The notes under the pieces: generated by a model
What the model saw: only the letters and a program-made list of their open reading frames with translations
The model's database searches: none
Told to the model about the DNA's origin: nothing
From: Kappaphycus alvarezii
Taxonomy: Eukaryota > Rhodophyta > Florideophyceae > Gigartinales > Solieriaceae
Reading direction: 5' to 3'
Length of the DNA: 64,000 nucleotides
Assembly (NCBI GenBank): GCA_002205965.3
Contig: NADL03000691.1
Span: 1,984,001 to 2,048,000 of the forward strand
Made by a program: the position numbers and the translations under genes
Shown here: positions 44,560 to 56,352 of the stretch, one piece after another
How the letters are laid out: the number at the start of each line of letters is the position of its first letter
Numbering within the stretch: the stretch's first letter is position 1

Positions 44560-45985
44560 ATGCCATTGGAAATCATCCCGTCTCGTCAGGAGAGATTGAA
44601 GTTCTTTGGGATTCTCATACTTATGAAAAGATTTTCATTTTCAAACAGCCGCGACCTCTGGAGTGAATCTGGATCGATGTACATTCCAGCACCGAGCTTG
44701 GAAAGATCATGTCACGTAGAAGGTTTGAGCTGATTCTGGCAAACATTTGCTTCAGTCACACTTCTGAACGGGAGGAAAGGCCCTGGATGACTCGAGATGG
44801 TCTCTGGTAAGTGGATTTTTGAAGGCCATCAATGACCACCGCAGGCAATATGTCACGCATCTTCTCATATCTGGTCAATGAAAAGTATTAGCAGATGGTA
44901 CGGTCTCGGAGATTGGATCAAAAAGGACTCCCACATTACGTTGCCTATGACAGAAAGCCCGAGAATGCTGCGAATTGAAGGCTTCTGCATGTGGCCAGTC
45001 TGGAAAATTTGAGATTGGAGCTCGTGATGGGGAAAAGGGTGGCCTTCGGCGTGACTTCACAGAGCAATTCTGTCACACCACCGCACTTACACTTTTCCTT
45101 GTTCAACATTGGCTGCAGACAAGTCGTGTCGTATTGGGGATTCATTTTTTGCATCGGAGTCAACTGCGGAAGCCATGAGATATGGGAAGAGATTTATTGG
45201 TGTGGTCAAAATGCAGTTAGGAATTTCCAATGCAACACTTGTCGTCACAGGAGATCACGGAGCGTGGAAATCATATCTCGATAGTTTCGAAGAATCCTGA
45301 CACCAACAAATCTTTAATGGCTGTGTTGTGGATCGATAGAGAACGAAGAATTTCGTCAGAAGTTGCCATATAACCAATCAGGGAACCCCTAATTGTAGAG
45401 AAGATGGAGAACTGTGGATGGCGAGACAAGGAAAGTGGAATTCGAGATTGCAGTTCCAGATTTGTGGAGAGGTACTAAGACACGTGTTCTCAAGTCGATG
45501 TCACAACAATGTAGGCAAGATACCCTTGGAATTGAGAAGAAATTGGAAGTCAAAGATTGGTCGCTCAGGTTAATTCCTCTCTCCTGTCGATCATAATTGT
45601 TGATTCATTTTTACTACACAGTATAAGCATTTTTCGGTCCAAACTCTGCTATCACAATCCAGTTTTATGGATGCTTCCGAAGAACTCATTGAGAACAATT
45701 TGATTCGATATCACGTAGGGCATCTAACTGCTTGAAAATAAGGGAGATGTTGAACCCTGTTTCAGGGATTGAACTCATTTGCTGTAACTAACAAGAAGAG
45801 AAATTGAGTAATGGTGAGTATACTAACGCATCTTACCAAGGTCGCTGTCGAGTTTGTAAGGTCAGTAAGTCAAAATTCTTTGTTCTACTTGCCGTGCAAC
45901 GGCCTTGGTGTGTTTATATCTGTCGAGGGCACAAAAAGGTGTTGCTTCATGGACTACGTGAGAGAAACATCATATGGATCTCAAA
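44560..45985 (+). pseudogene. PiggyBac-like (DDE_Tnp_1_7) transposase relic
   Basis: In order across frames: STELGKIMSRRRFELIL and EERPWMTRDGLW (44,700-44,810, the SRxRF...RDxLW region of piggyBac transposases). Next is a SISRWYG-like segment and LPHYVAYDRKPENA (44,930). Then LVQHWLQTSRVV with GDSFFASESTAEAM and RFIGVVKMQ (45,090-45,215), the block around a catalytic Asp. Near 45,835-45,970 a cysteine/histidine cluster GRCRVCK...CVYICRGH resembles the C-terminal zinc-binding domain of this family. Several frameshifts and stops; inactive. Confidence 0.8.
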
Positions 45986-46049
45986 TAGGATTCCAAGTTG
46001 ATATAAAATGTGTGACTTTTTGTTTTAAAAGAAAAAATGATCAATGAGT

Positions 46050-47515
46050 TCTATTTCTATAGCCCCCTACTGGTTTTACTTGCGTCATCTGACTTGCGAA
46101 GTTAGCTGCTGTCTATGGCGTACTGAATATATCCCTTTATGAGATGTCACCGTATTCTGTCTCATGTTCAAGTGGATGCCTAATGGCGCACTGAGCAGCA
46201 GCTTTTTCACAACTAGTTGAGTTCCAGTTGGAATTTTCAGACGACTTACAGAACCTCAGCGACAATAGAACTCACAATCTCTGGGTCTGCAACCTACGAT
46301 TCGCACCATAGGCCACCATCCCAATGATGGATGTGAGGAATTGACTTGGAGTACATAGAGTTTGAAGCTATTGCATCTTCAATAAGGTCCTGCAGCGCAC
46401 ACCCGTGTTACTGATGCCATAAAGTTACTCACAACGTCGCTCAGTCGAAAATTACTGTAAGTAACTCCTGACAGTGCAACTTTTTTTGGACAAAAAATAT
46501 ATCTACCACAGGATAGTACTTCCTATTTTTTGTCCTCAATGAGGACAGTGCCATGACGGATAGACACTAGCAATAGAGTCTAACTTTTCTTAAGGCTCGT
46601 CGCTAACGCCGCCAGTCTGTTTTTTATCCCTTGAACTTTCGCGACATAGACAGCCATCGGTCGTCCTTCCCCCCTGAATAAACGGGCATCCATTTACCGC
46701 AATCTCACATGTTAGCATCGCTCCAAAGTTCGGGTTGACATCGGTCCCCTCAACTCTGTACTCCAGGATCCGGCTACAGTATCGATGCGCGCATCTTCCA
46801 TGTAATTAAAATAAGCAGAAACTTCCCTCGTATCGATGCGTGAAAATTGTTTTCTTTCCAATGCAAATGTGACATAGTGGACATTTAGTCAGAGAACAAC
46901 CTAGAAATGAAAAGCTAATGGTGCCATTCTGTAATTTTTCTGATATAACATTTTGCCGTTAGAACTATGGACTCATATGAGTACAATTGTCCTCTGGGCA
47001 CTGGATACCACTACTGTACTGTACAGTACATTCTACCCGATCCATGCCATGAAAATACAGTTCTGTAAACTACAGTATACTGCCACGGTCAAGAAAAGAG
47101 AATCACACTTTCTAAGCACCCACATGGGCGCGCAGAGAGGTGAGTCATGAATAATGAAGCAATATCCCCTCGTGGTTACTCTGCCGTGGTAAGCCTCTCC
47201 TTGATGATCACCGCATGATTGTCTTCTTGCCGTACGCAGCTCAGCCAAACCCTGGACTTGTCCCAGTCGTGCGGCGATACACTGCTGGTTGGATCATTCA
47301 CCAATCGTAAATGGTGTTATTTGTATTGCTATAATTCTGCCGTCAAAATTCCACGACTTCCTCGCTCAATGTCGTATACTCTGCCGTTGGAAGCAGATGC
47401 CGATCTACATCAAAGCCCCATGCACGAGATACGATCTCACCATCTTTGTCGCATGCTGCGTCTATTGCCTAGCACTTTCCATCAGCACCGACTCAACATC
47501 ACGCAAATATTGCAA
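46050..47515. other. Intergenic, no gene recognised
   Basis: Downstream of the second surface-protein gene. It holds a TCCTCAATGAGGA palindrome (46,530) with an ATAGACACTAGCA segment like that at 14.2 kb, an ACTCATATGAGT palindrome (46,972) and a TACTGTACTGTACAGTAC run (47,014-47,032). Confidence 0.5.
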
Positions 47516-47519
47516 CTGC

Positions 47520-48744
47520 TCATCTTCGTAAGACTATAGTTGATATAGAGCCCTTGCTCTCACCTGTGCCCTCGAAGTCATCATCCCACTCTGCAAAATC
47601 GTCCCTGGCTTCTCGCCCGTATCGTGCCTCAATTTGACGATCCAGCAATCTCGCCAGACCTGCCTCATCATGTGCAACAAGCGGCGTACCTTGCCAAATG
47701 TGCGCCACCCGCCACAATGAAAGCCCTACAGTTACTACTATCATCCAACCCACTGAGACGAACCAAAACAAATTCACCACCGTGATAGCCCTATTGTCCC
47801 CTGTCGGCACCCGCACCAATTCCCTCCTCGGTTCTCCATACGCCGCAGCGAATAATGCCTCGACATGATCTTGTGTCAGGCTAAAGTAGAATGTTACCCA
47901 GTTTTCAACATCTTGCCTTCGGGCCTCAAACTTTGTACAAAACTCAGTCCCTTCTGTTTTGTTGGGGTAGACTTTCTCCCGATCACACATCCAACCCTCG
48001 TTACCATTCTCTGCGTACACTACCGCGACGCAGTTGAACTCTTGCAACTCCGGACGACTTGCTTGACATTGATCACCCGGGCCGTCACAGGGACATTCCT
48101 GCGGTCTCTCAAACCCACTGCACACCATGTCCGACTCTTGACACCGGAAGATTGTGCGAAAGGTGGCGCAATCCTGCTCTGCCTCACATTGCGTTGCCCT
48201 GGTCGGAATCTCTGTTGAAGTGAAAGACAATTTACGAATAAACACAGCGTTTTGCGACTCTGGATAGCAGTTGTTGTCAACGACATCGCATATGTGAGGC
48301 CGTCCTCCGTCAGAACAAAGCAATTTCTGCGGAATACGATTGCAGAACGCAAGACATCAAGAACATTGTCTGACGAGGGCTCCATGCCTTGATCATTGAG
48401 AAGGGGCCCTGGATGTCTCACGGTAGCCATGGTGGAGACGAAAGATGGTCGGGAGCGGCCCTCTAAGCCAAAATTACATACGGCGGCGGCGAGAACGACG
48501 GAAAGCCGGAGAAGTATGAGGAGGGATCGACGGGGTCCCTTTGCGGTAACCAGGCCACCGCCGATGAGTGGGGCATTAAATGTTTCAAGTTAAGTGTGCC
48601 CTTGGAATTAAGGATGTGGTGGTTGGAATGGCCGGCAAGAAGGCCTGAGATGTGGGTGATGTAGCAGAGCAGAACGACGTCAACAAGGAGAAAATTCAGT
48701 AGGGACGTAATTTCGGAGGCCAGCGAGATTTCGACACTGGCCAT
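47520..48744 (-). CDS. Three-TM cysteine-rich surface protein (family member 2), frameshifted
   Basis: Paralogue of the gene at 8,365-9,443. Start at 48,744 (MASVEISLASE); first hydrophobic segment (LLNFLLVDVVLLCYITHIS), LNLK, then IGGGLV and LILLRLSVVLAAAVCNFGLEGRS, an ectodomain with conserved cysteines, a third hydrophobic segment (LFWFVSVGWMIVVTVGL) and a cytoplasmic tail with DEAGLARLLDRQIEA and an acidic end. Shared signatures with member 1 include DxxCYP, ATxC, DMxC, ARRxDV, FAxAYG and VPTG followed by ITVxxLFW. Reading needs two one-base frame changes (near 48,587 and 48,290). It is either a decaying gene or affected by assembly errors. Function unknown. Confidence 0.62.
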
Positions 48745-50505
48745 TGCTCTTTGGGGTCACTGATCATTAGGCTGGAATATTTTCAAAGTCGAGTCGCAGG
48801 CATGAGCGTGGTTGGGAGGTAGGCAAGGATTTTGTAGAGTGAGGAAGACGAGGGCGGATGTCTATATGATACCCCTCGAAAGGTAGTAGCGCGGGTGTGG
48901 TGTTCGGAAGCAGCAGGTGAGTGTACAGTAATGTGTACTGTACATTACTGTACTGTACTGTGCAGTACGTATGTGTAGGAAAGCTCGAGGGAGAAATGCG
49001 TACTGTACTGTACTACACTGTGCTCTGCTGTACTCTGCTGTACTGTACTTTAGAAGAGTGAGTACAGTATACTGTATTCGTACATTGTACCGTACATGCA
49101 GTATGTCAAAACTCAAATGTTGATCAGTACTGTAAAGTATCTCCACGTGTGCAATTAACACGTGGATATACTTTTCTGTGCTGTGCAGAAAGTCTTTGCC
49201 TCGCCTTGTTGACATCACTCTAGCTGCAGTAGCTAGTCACGTAGTCTTACGTGTGAAAAGGAAACTTTATGGCATTTTACATGTATAGTACAGTATCTGT
49301 CAGATGGCCTTTTATTGGATACTGAACTGTGCAGTCCACTGGAGCCAACAAAGAGAGACCGGGAGTTGCAGCACCAAAAACTTTACGACGCATAAAACTA
49401 TCAGAAACTGCCTAGTGCCATGCTGGCGGCAGGCACCAAAATTTCTGTAAGCCACACACTGTAAATGCAACAGAACAGTACACTATATCGGTGCTGTTCA
49501 ATATTGTTGCCACAAGCATTGTAGACATACGCCGGCATTGAGACGGCCCTGTAAGCAAGGCCATTTACTGTAGTGTTACCCATCAGCGAGGACTTATCCC
49601 GCATAACGTATTAGCCTCCTGGATATAACCGACCACATTGCCCTCGAACACAGTGATGCGAGAAAAAGCCTGCACATTTGCAGACTCACCTTCCGTCATA
49701 GACTTGACGTTGCCATCCCTCCCGCACGACACCACCACCACCACTGTCCCTGCTACGCACTGGACGGTGGTGCTCAATCGCCTCGTTGGCCTCCGGGTCT
49801 TCGCCGAGGGCTGGTCACTCACTTGCTAGCGCCCCCGCAGACAGATGGATGTCCTCGGGGACCACAGTCTAACTTTTGCTCGTTTTTTTAGGGACGATAC
49901 TGCAAAAAGATAATGGCGTGGCCAGCAACTCCATCCTCTTCCCTTGCGTGCGCTTCCCCTCCAACCCTCGGCGAACCGGCGGCCCATCCCGTGGATCGGC
50001 CCCATCCCTTTCCCTGACACACATCGCTATATTTCCGACCTAACTCACCTCCTTTTCTCGCTCTTCACTTTCCCGTTTGGCTGTGCGCGGTACCGATCTA
50101 CTCAACGATCCGTTTCTGCGTTCACGTCGTTCGGCTCCCCACACGTGCCCCGTAACGCCTGGCGAGTCTCCGCTGCCCTTCTCTGAGGTGATCGGCGAGA
50201 AAAAACTCGTCCTGGGCTTCCCTCATCGCCTCTACTGTACGCAATTCTCAATTCAAAATTTCAAACGGTCAATTTCTTTTAGCCTTGCATTGTTGGACAC
50301 TGACAACCGCCACAGGGCTCGCTGGAGTACAAAAGTATTGGTCCCTAATAGTACTGGTTTTTGTTACGCATTGCAAGGGGTTCTGTTTTTTCGCACTTCT
50401 ATTTGAGGGCTTCAATTTTATTTTTTTGTTTTCGTTTTTTCTTTGTTCCTTTTTTATTTCTTTCATCTTTTGTTTTTTTTACGTTTCTAGCTCAATAAAA
50501 TACTC
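48745..50505. other. Intergenic, no gene recognised
   Basis: Upstream side of surface-protein gene 2. It includes the TACTG-rich block (48,927-49,060). Open stretches at 49,583-49,822 (-) and 50,077-50,599 (+) were examined; the first has a protein-like look (CGRDGNVKSMTEGESANV) but no known motif. Confidence 0.45.
48925..49135. repeat. TACTG/CTGTA low-complexity repeat
   Basis: Dense GTACTGTAC words, including two clusters of consecutive CTGTA units (48,942-48,966 and 49,000-49,047). Similar runs occur at 8,239-8,262, in the copia B LTRs and near 47,020. Confidence 0.8.
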
Positions 50506-50514
50506 TAATTACGT

Positions 50515-51158
50515 CTCTTCTCGGCGAGAAAGGAAACTCTCCTACCGTGCTTGTTACTGTACCGGTGGGTTTCTAGGTCGATTTCCTGGGCGAAAGTAAT
50601 GTCGCAATCAGCACACTGCGGAGGATCCTTGCTTTCCCTTAACCTTTGATCTGCCGTCTGGTGCTTCCCGTAAGCCTCATGGACGGCTTTTTGTCCGGAA
50701 CGGACAAACTCAATGTCTCAGATGCGAGATTGAAACTCAGGCTTCTTGTCTTTCTTGTTCCTCTCCCTTCTCTCCCGATCCGTTGCAACATTGAAAGCTG
50801 TGGTACAGACAAGGTCAATACGGGCCTGGGCCCGGGAGGAAGTAGCCACGTAAGAAGACTTAAGGGCGGCTGTACGGTGAGACGGACGAGACGAAAATTG
50901 TGGAGAACCGGGGGGTTGTCTTGAGTAGCTAGAAGCCTGGGAAGGAAACTAAGCACAGATAGAGATCTTTTCGGATTCTTCGGACCCCTTCTTGGCCTCT
51001 TTGTCATTAAGGCGGTGCCTCGGGTAATATATTATGGCAGAGCTCTCCTCTTCGGTAGAGTTGTTGACGAGGCCTTCCCTTTCTTCCCTCCGACGGAGTT
51101 CCTGGTACCTTTGATGATCGCTCTGGGTCCGCAATGGCTTCCTTACTACTCCAATCAT
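50515..51158 (-). pseudogene. C2H2 zinc-finger protein, two in-frame stops
   Basis: One reading frame from an ATG at 51,158 to a TAA/TAG end near 50,515 holds about 210 codons, interrupted only by TAG near 50,950 and TGA near 50,718. The N-terminal part is charged (RYQELRRREEREGL), the middle Ser/Pro-rich. After ERRERNKKDKKPEF comes CADCDITFAQEIDLETHRYSNKH, a C-x2-C-x12-H-x5-H zinc finger near the C-terminus, followed by a basic end. The finger is complete. Such proteins usually bind DNA or RNA in the nucleus. Both stops could arise from CAG and CGA by C-to-T change, or lie in short introns. Function beyond that is unknown. Confidence 0.55.
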
Positions 51159-51189
51159 TCTCCAAAGTCCCGGGAAAGTTTTTAGAGTA

Positions 51190-51335
51190 TAGCAGTCACT
51201 GAGAGTACTGCCCCCTTGAACTTCGAGCTAAGCACCGAAAGTCCAAAGAGACAAGGGAAACCTGCAGTATAATAGTTATTGACCTCTTGAACTTCGATAT
51301 GCCCACCGCCAGTCCAAGGCGAAAAGGTACAAGAC
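51190..51335 (-). repeat. Diverged tandem duplication, about 65-bp units
   Basis: On the minus strand two neighbouring units start with CTTGGACT/TTTGGACT, run through GGTG and CGAAGTTCAAG, and end with CTATTATACT/CTGCTATACT. One lies in an open frame reading TGGGHIEVQEVNNYYTAGF. The zinc-finger ORF starts directly downstream. Confidence 0.55.
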
Positions 51336-51364
51336 TGCCTCAAGGACAATAGAGAAGAGGACAG

Positions 51365-51505
51365 CAACGTTTGAGGTGGTGGTGTTTTGGGTTTCGGGTG
51401 TGGTGGTTTGCGGTTGGGGAGTTGGGGAGTTGGGGATTTGTGGGTAGTATTTTGTAATTTGTTGTTTTGGAGTTTTGGGGGTGGTAGTGTTGTTTGTTGT
51501 TGTAG
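51365..51505 (+). repeat. Strand-asymmetric G/T-rich tract
   Basis: About 140 bp in which the plus strand is almost only G and T with many GG and GGG runs (e.g. GGTTGGGGAGTTGGGGAGTT). It could form G-quadruplex-like structures. It is followed by a TTTATATAGAGA box near 51,540. Confidence 0.75.
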
Positions 51506-51519
51506 TCGACCGAGGCTCA

Positions 51520-52560
51520 CACCCCAGTCGACCAGCCTTTATATAGAGATTCGCACATTTCTAAAACCGACAAATTGGTACTAAAATCCTAGCAAAATGT
51601 AAAAAGTAGCCCTTTGGACCCACTTTTTGCCTGTTTTGAGGCACCTATAATGTACTGTTGTGCAGTGCACGCCACTTGTGACTCAGAACCATTCACGGTA
51701 CTGCACATGGCTCTCGTATCCCAGATTTTTGGCCATACACAGTACTTTATATGGCTCTCGGGTCCATAATCTGTGGCCATAGGACACCGGCCACTATGAG
51801 CCACATAACACTATGCTCCCCCTACCGCAGGCCGCGGGATAGCTTGAAATGGACTCTTACCAATTCAAGTTCAAATGAGCACTACATAAATCTAATTTCC
51901 CTTTTCTCTTTCTTCTTCTTCTTCTTTTTATTTTTTGTTCCCATATAAGCAAAAAACGCTGAAAAAAATCACTAAGAGATCTTAACATAGATGTTTGGAT
52001 CGCCTTGTGTAAAGCCGCAGCCGGCGGCATGAATGGGACGCCTTGTTTGGCGACCGTGAAGCGACGCTAATTCATAAAGAGGGTGCTTTGACTTAATGAT
52101 GCGGCACGGTCCATAATACTGCAAGGATAATGCAGGCCACTTGACCGTATAACTTAGGGAATTTCCATGAGCTACAAAATCTCAATCGCCACCTGGAACG
52201 TAATGCATCTTTCGCCCGCAAACCTTCTTGGCGTCTTAGTGGTTCCATGGCTCGATTCATTCTCCACACCCTGCGAGCCAGTAGTTCGTTTACTCTATGG
52301 AAAGTGTAATGACAGTAAAGTACCTAGTAGCCCTGGTTGTAAGATTACCAATGGATTGAATCTACAGTACAGTACATAGATGCAGTGAATTCGTGTAAAG
52401 CTGTAAGGACTGTAAAATGAAATACAACACTAATAGATGGAATGAGGAGATGGAGCGAGAGAGAGAAGGACGGATCGGGAGAAGGAGAGTGAAAGAGAGA
52501 CTGGGAGAGTGAAAGAGTGAGGGATCAAGGAAGAGAGTACACATACAAAGTCCTTGGATT
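51520..52560. other. Intergenic, possible LTR remains
   Basis: Contains a CCTTTATATAGAGA box (51,540) like that in the copia A LTR (22,910), a pyrimidine run (51,900-51,930) and a purine-rich GA tract (52,438-52,545). No gene was recognised. It may include the 3' LTR region of the gag fragment that follows, but no repeat proves it. Confidence 0.35.
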
Positions 52561-52565
52561 TTTCT

Positions 52566-53366
52566 TCAATGATACTTTCCTGTAACGCTTGAAGCCCATT
52601 TACACCAACAAGAGCCTTTTCTAGACAAGTTCGAGCAGCGACCGACAGGAGCGAGGTGGTGGTACCTTTTGAAACAGCGACTGCTGTCGCGATGTTTTTG
52701 GCAGTTTAAACACAATCTCGTGGAGGGATCCCGCTTGAATTTCGGATGTTCTTCAAATATAAGTCCAGAAGACTCCGAAGCTTGCAAGGCATCATGGCCA
52801 CGTTGAGCATGACGTTATTCCTCAGAATGGCATCGACTCTGGACAAAATCAAACGAAATTTTGTCGTCATCAATGTGAGCAGCATTAATTGCAGAGATGA
52901 GACTGTCAAAGAGATTAGGGAGTCCATTTACAAAAGCCATGGACATCTCAATATACTCGACGTGAACCGACATTGACTTTAGAGTGGCGCAAGGCTGCCT
53001 AATTTCAGCGGCAAATGGAAGTACCTTCTCGTCGCAGTGTAAAAGCAAAGCCTTACAGCTAACTTGTTAAAAAGAGTGTTTTTCAAAGACGTCTTAATTG
53101 AGAGACCACATGACTTTGGCGGTGCTGGCACGTATTATCTGCTCAAGATGTGTATCAGAGAGGGTCAGTTCGATAAAGGCGCGTGTCTTACGGTCTGCTT
53201 TCTTCCATGAGTATGATGATGCTGGAAAAGTCTCAGGAGGGTCCTCTGTGAGGCGATCGTCAACTTCTCCTGATGACAGTAATGGCTGTATTCGGGACTT
53301 CCAGATGTGAAAGCTATCTTCGCGGAGTTTTTCGAGAATGTAGATACGAAGTCCAGAGAAATCCAT
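52566..53366 (-). pseudogene. Copia gag fragment (element D)
   Basis: Start at 53,366 (MDFSGLRIYILEKLREDSFHIW) parallels the gag start of element B (MDSFTGIKIEKLGEDNFHIW). The body (HLEQIIRASTAKVMW, LPFAAEIRQ, MSMAFVNGLPNLFDSLI) follows in other frames. A zinc-knuckle-like CLNCQKHRDSSRC closes it. Frameshifts near 53,090 and 52,800 break it. No protease or integrase follows, so the element is truncated. Confidence 0.8.
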
Positions 53367-54125
53367 GATTTAATGCAGTACAGTGATTGGAAACTGAAGT
53401 TGAGCAAAGAAGATATAAAGTGATCCCAGATGCAGTTTAATTATTTCTACGCTTGATTTGTTTGTCGCAGTCGTGCCTTTTCTGGAACGGGCAATTACAG
53501 CAGACACATGGAGTAGTACGTGGTCTCCTCTCTGTGCGGTCTCGAACTGCTTTTTTCCGGACACATTTACCTGATAAAGATAGAAAAAAAGGAAGGAATC
53601 CTTCGGCTTAGAGGAAGGGACAGGTCATGGAGATCGAGAAATAGGAGCAAGAGGAAGAATAGAGAGAGAGAGAAATTCGGCGGCGAGAGGATTTGGAACC
53701 ATTGCAGGTGGCAGAGAAGATGAAAGAGGAGGAGCACTAGGCGACAGGGGAGACTGAGAAAGTTTATCTGGAGACGTATTTGGCTGAACTGGAGTCGGAA
53801 GAGCAGGGGAGGCAGAACGAGAATTCAAAGAAACAACTTTGACGGAAGCAGCCGGCTTGGCGTTCCGACGTCCTTGGCTGGCCTTCTTGATGCGAGTAGA
53901 TGAGACAAGAAGCGGGCCGATCAAAGTCTGATAGGCTTCTTCGACGAATCTCCGGCAGCGGTCGTCTTATTTCGAAGGACAAGGATATGCAGAAGGAAGC
54001 ATTTCTTCGGAGAACGGGAAGGAGGGATGAGGGGAGAGAATTTAGGGAGATAAGGTGGTGAAGGAATTTACTCGGACAGAACATGGAGGGAGACCGGGGC
54101 TTACAACGACTTCGAGGCAAGTCGA
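53367..54125 (-). other. Possible leader and 5' LTR of element D
   Basis: Upstream of the gag fragment. At 53,571-53,578 the plus strand reads CCTGATAA, like the CCTGATAG primer-site/LTR border of element B (19,154), so an LTR may begin at about 53,573. Ser/Pro-rich open stretches on the minus strand (53,625-54,120) overlap in two frames and are probably not genes. Confidence 0.35.
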
Positions 54126-56350
54126 CTGGTGCTTCTAGGCGATCGAAGGAAGTTCCCAGAAGCCATATATACGCTGTGGTAGGTTGGACATAAACCTACA
54201 TGAGCTAATCTAAAGAATAGCACCTCAAGCTTACAGAACTGTACAGTGCAAAAGCGTACGGTCAAGTTTCAGACTGTACATTAAACTACATTAGCAGACT
54301 CTTGTAGGCCTCTTGGCTAGCTGTAAGCTGTCTGCAGAGGCAACAGAAAGTAATTACACTATCAGATGCTTCAGTTCCAGACTGAAAACATTGGACTAAA
54401 CTTGTGGGAAAAAGGAAGACAACAGCGGCGAAAATCTCGCTAGTAATGAGCTGAATAAGGGAAGTCACCTTCAATCAGTTATTCTCGGCTTTGACGACGA
54501 GGTCTAGTGAACGACTAGCCTCACAGTAAAAAAGGAAAAATAACTGGACACTATTCGCCCATTGGGGTGGCATTCTTCGCTTCCGTAAGACAGATTAATC
54601 TCTTAAAATATAGGAATAAAAGATCGCACATTCACCGGATACACCCGTGGAAACATATTTCGTAATCTACAGTCACTGTATCAATTGATAAGAGATCAGC
54701 TTCAAACTCGGTAAAAAATGCGTAGGCACATTTTTAACTGTACAATAAACGAATACCTTACAAATTTCCGCACTTGTCTCAATTTAGCTTTCATTATCCT
54801 CTGTTACCGCCTTCATATCCTCTTCAGCCAGAAAAAATGATTAAATTATCCTGTTCGCGTGTTAATTTCTTTCCTTAAACGTCAAAGGTGCCATTTTTTG
54901 CTAACAATCTATGAAAAATTGTTTACAAAATACACAAATGCCTTATAAATAGTATCAAAGTAATATAATAAAAGTTAATTGATCTGATATTTACAATGTA
55001 TAGAACATTAACATTAATTTTCTGACATTACAAATTAAAATTAGGTGCAAAGTGCTGTTATATCAAAATGGACTACATGAGTACCTTTGCTTGTCCCCCT
55101 TTGCATCATTACATCACAATAATCAGCTATCTTGGCTAGTTTGTTCCGCTAAAGTAGCAAATATGATTGCGTCTGGTATCCTCTTGTGATACTAAACAGG
55201 CATTTGGTATTTAGCGGGAGCACAGTTATCTGTTAAGCATTCACCCGCCTCTGAAAAGTCATTCAGGGTTTTGACCTTTCTCTGCGGAAAATGTATACCA
55301 AATTAACCCAAAATATCTCTTTAATAACATTTTGCAACGTACTTCTTTGGACCTGATGAGATTTATTGCTATAATGTGATAGGTTATTTATCTCCCTTAT
55401 TTACCTTAGAGAATAAAAAAAATTTATTTTTCCGGAAAAAGTAAGAAAATTATGTTGAATATGTCGAAAGTTATACCATACATAAGTTCACGCTCACGTA
55501 GGTCAGATTAAAAATAAGTATTGATAAGGTTCAGCAAGATAAAGGACCTAAGATGTTTCTGTAAAAAAAAGATCCTCATTCTTAAATCGAATATAAAGTA
55601 TGACTAAAGTATCGTGTCCTCATTGGGACAAGATCTTGGAGAACTTCTCTCGTAGATCAGCTATAGGGTCCTTATTGTAAAACAATGATTATCTTTTCCA
55701 GAGGAAATTCAGCAAATGGACCCATACTGTTGTTAGAGACTGGTTATAGACAAAATATTCATCTTACCGGAATAAGAAATGTATCACTTTTAGCTAAAAA
55801 TATAATCGTTATGGTTTTTACGGATCATTGCAGATTTTCTGGGGATTAAAATAGGGACAAGCAACCATTATTCAGCACCCTTTTGAAAGAGTCCTACATT
55901 TTCTAAATGCGATTTATTTTTGAAATTACACTTGAATTTCGCAACCGCAAATATTAGGCCCAGCAGACAATACAATCATTATTCGTCAATATCTACATGG
56001 TAAAGGCTTGGATAATACATTTAAAGAAACTAAGATGAAACGATTTCTTTTAAAAGTTTCAGAACTTTTCGAAGCGTCACCAGCCTGCCAATCACTTCTT
56101 GACAAATTTATCCGATTCTGGAATGTTTGCGATTGTATCTTTCAAGATAGGAGAACGATGTTAAAATATTCCCTTTACAATTCATTGCTTTCGAATTACG
56201 AGGACCCGGTTTAGCGAATAAATTCATATTTACTATATATAGAAATAGACAGAGACCAAGCGTGCCAATTAAGCAGAGATATAGAAACATTTAACAGGAA
56301 AAATATGCATTTCGCAGTAATCATCAGTTGTTCCACCTAGTCCAAATCAA
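54126..56350. other. AT-rich DNA, no gene recognised
   Basis: From about 54.5 kb the sequence becomes strongly AT-rich with stops everywhere. A 68-codon frame at 56,008-56,214 (+) is unrecognised. Confidence 0.5.
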
Positions 56351-56352
56351 TA

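Noticed and set aside
50515-51158. Stop-codon reassignment or programmed readthrough in the zinc-finger gene
   Set aside because: Two different stops (TAG and TGA) in one frame, with many dead frames nearby, make mutation or introns simpler.
51182-51520. Protein-coding gene on the minus strand (112 codons, Pro-rich start)
   Set aside because: The Pro/Thr-rich half is only the complement of the G/T-rich tract, and the other half is part of a diverged tandem duplication.
53625-54120. Ser/Pro-rich protein gene on the minus strand
   Set aside because: Two overlapping frames with biased composition in a possible LTR/leader region; no motif.
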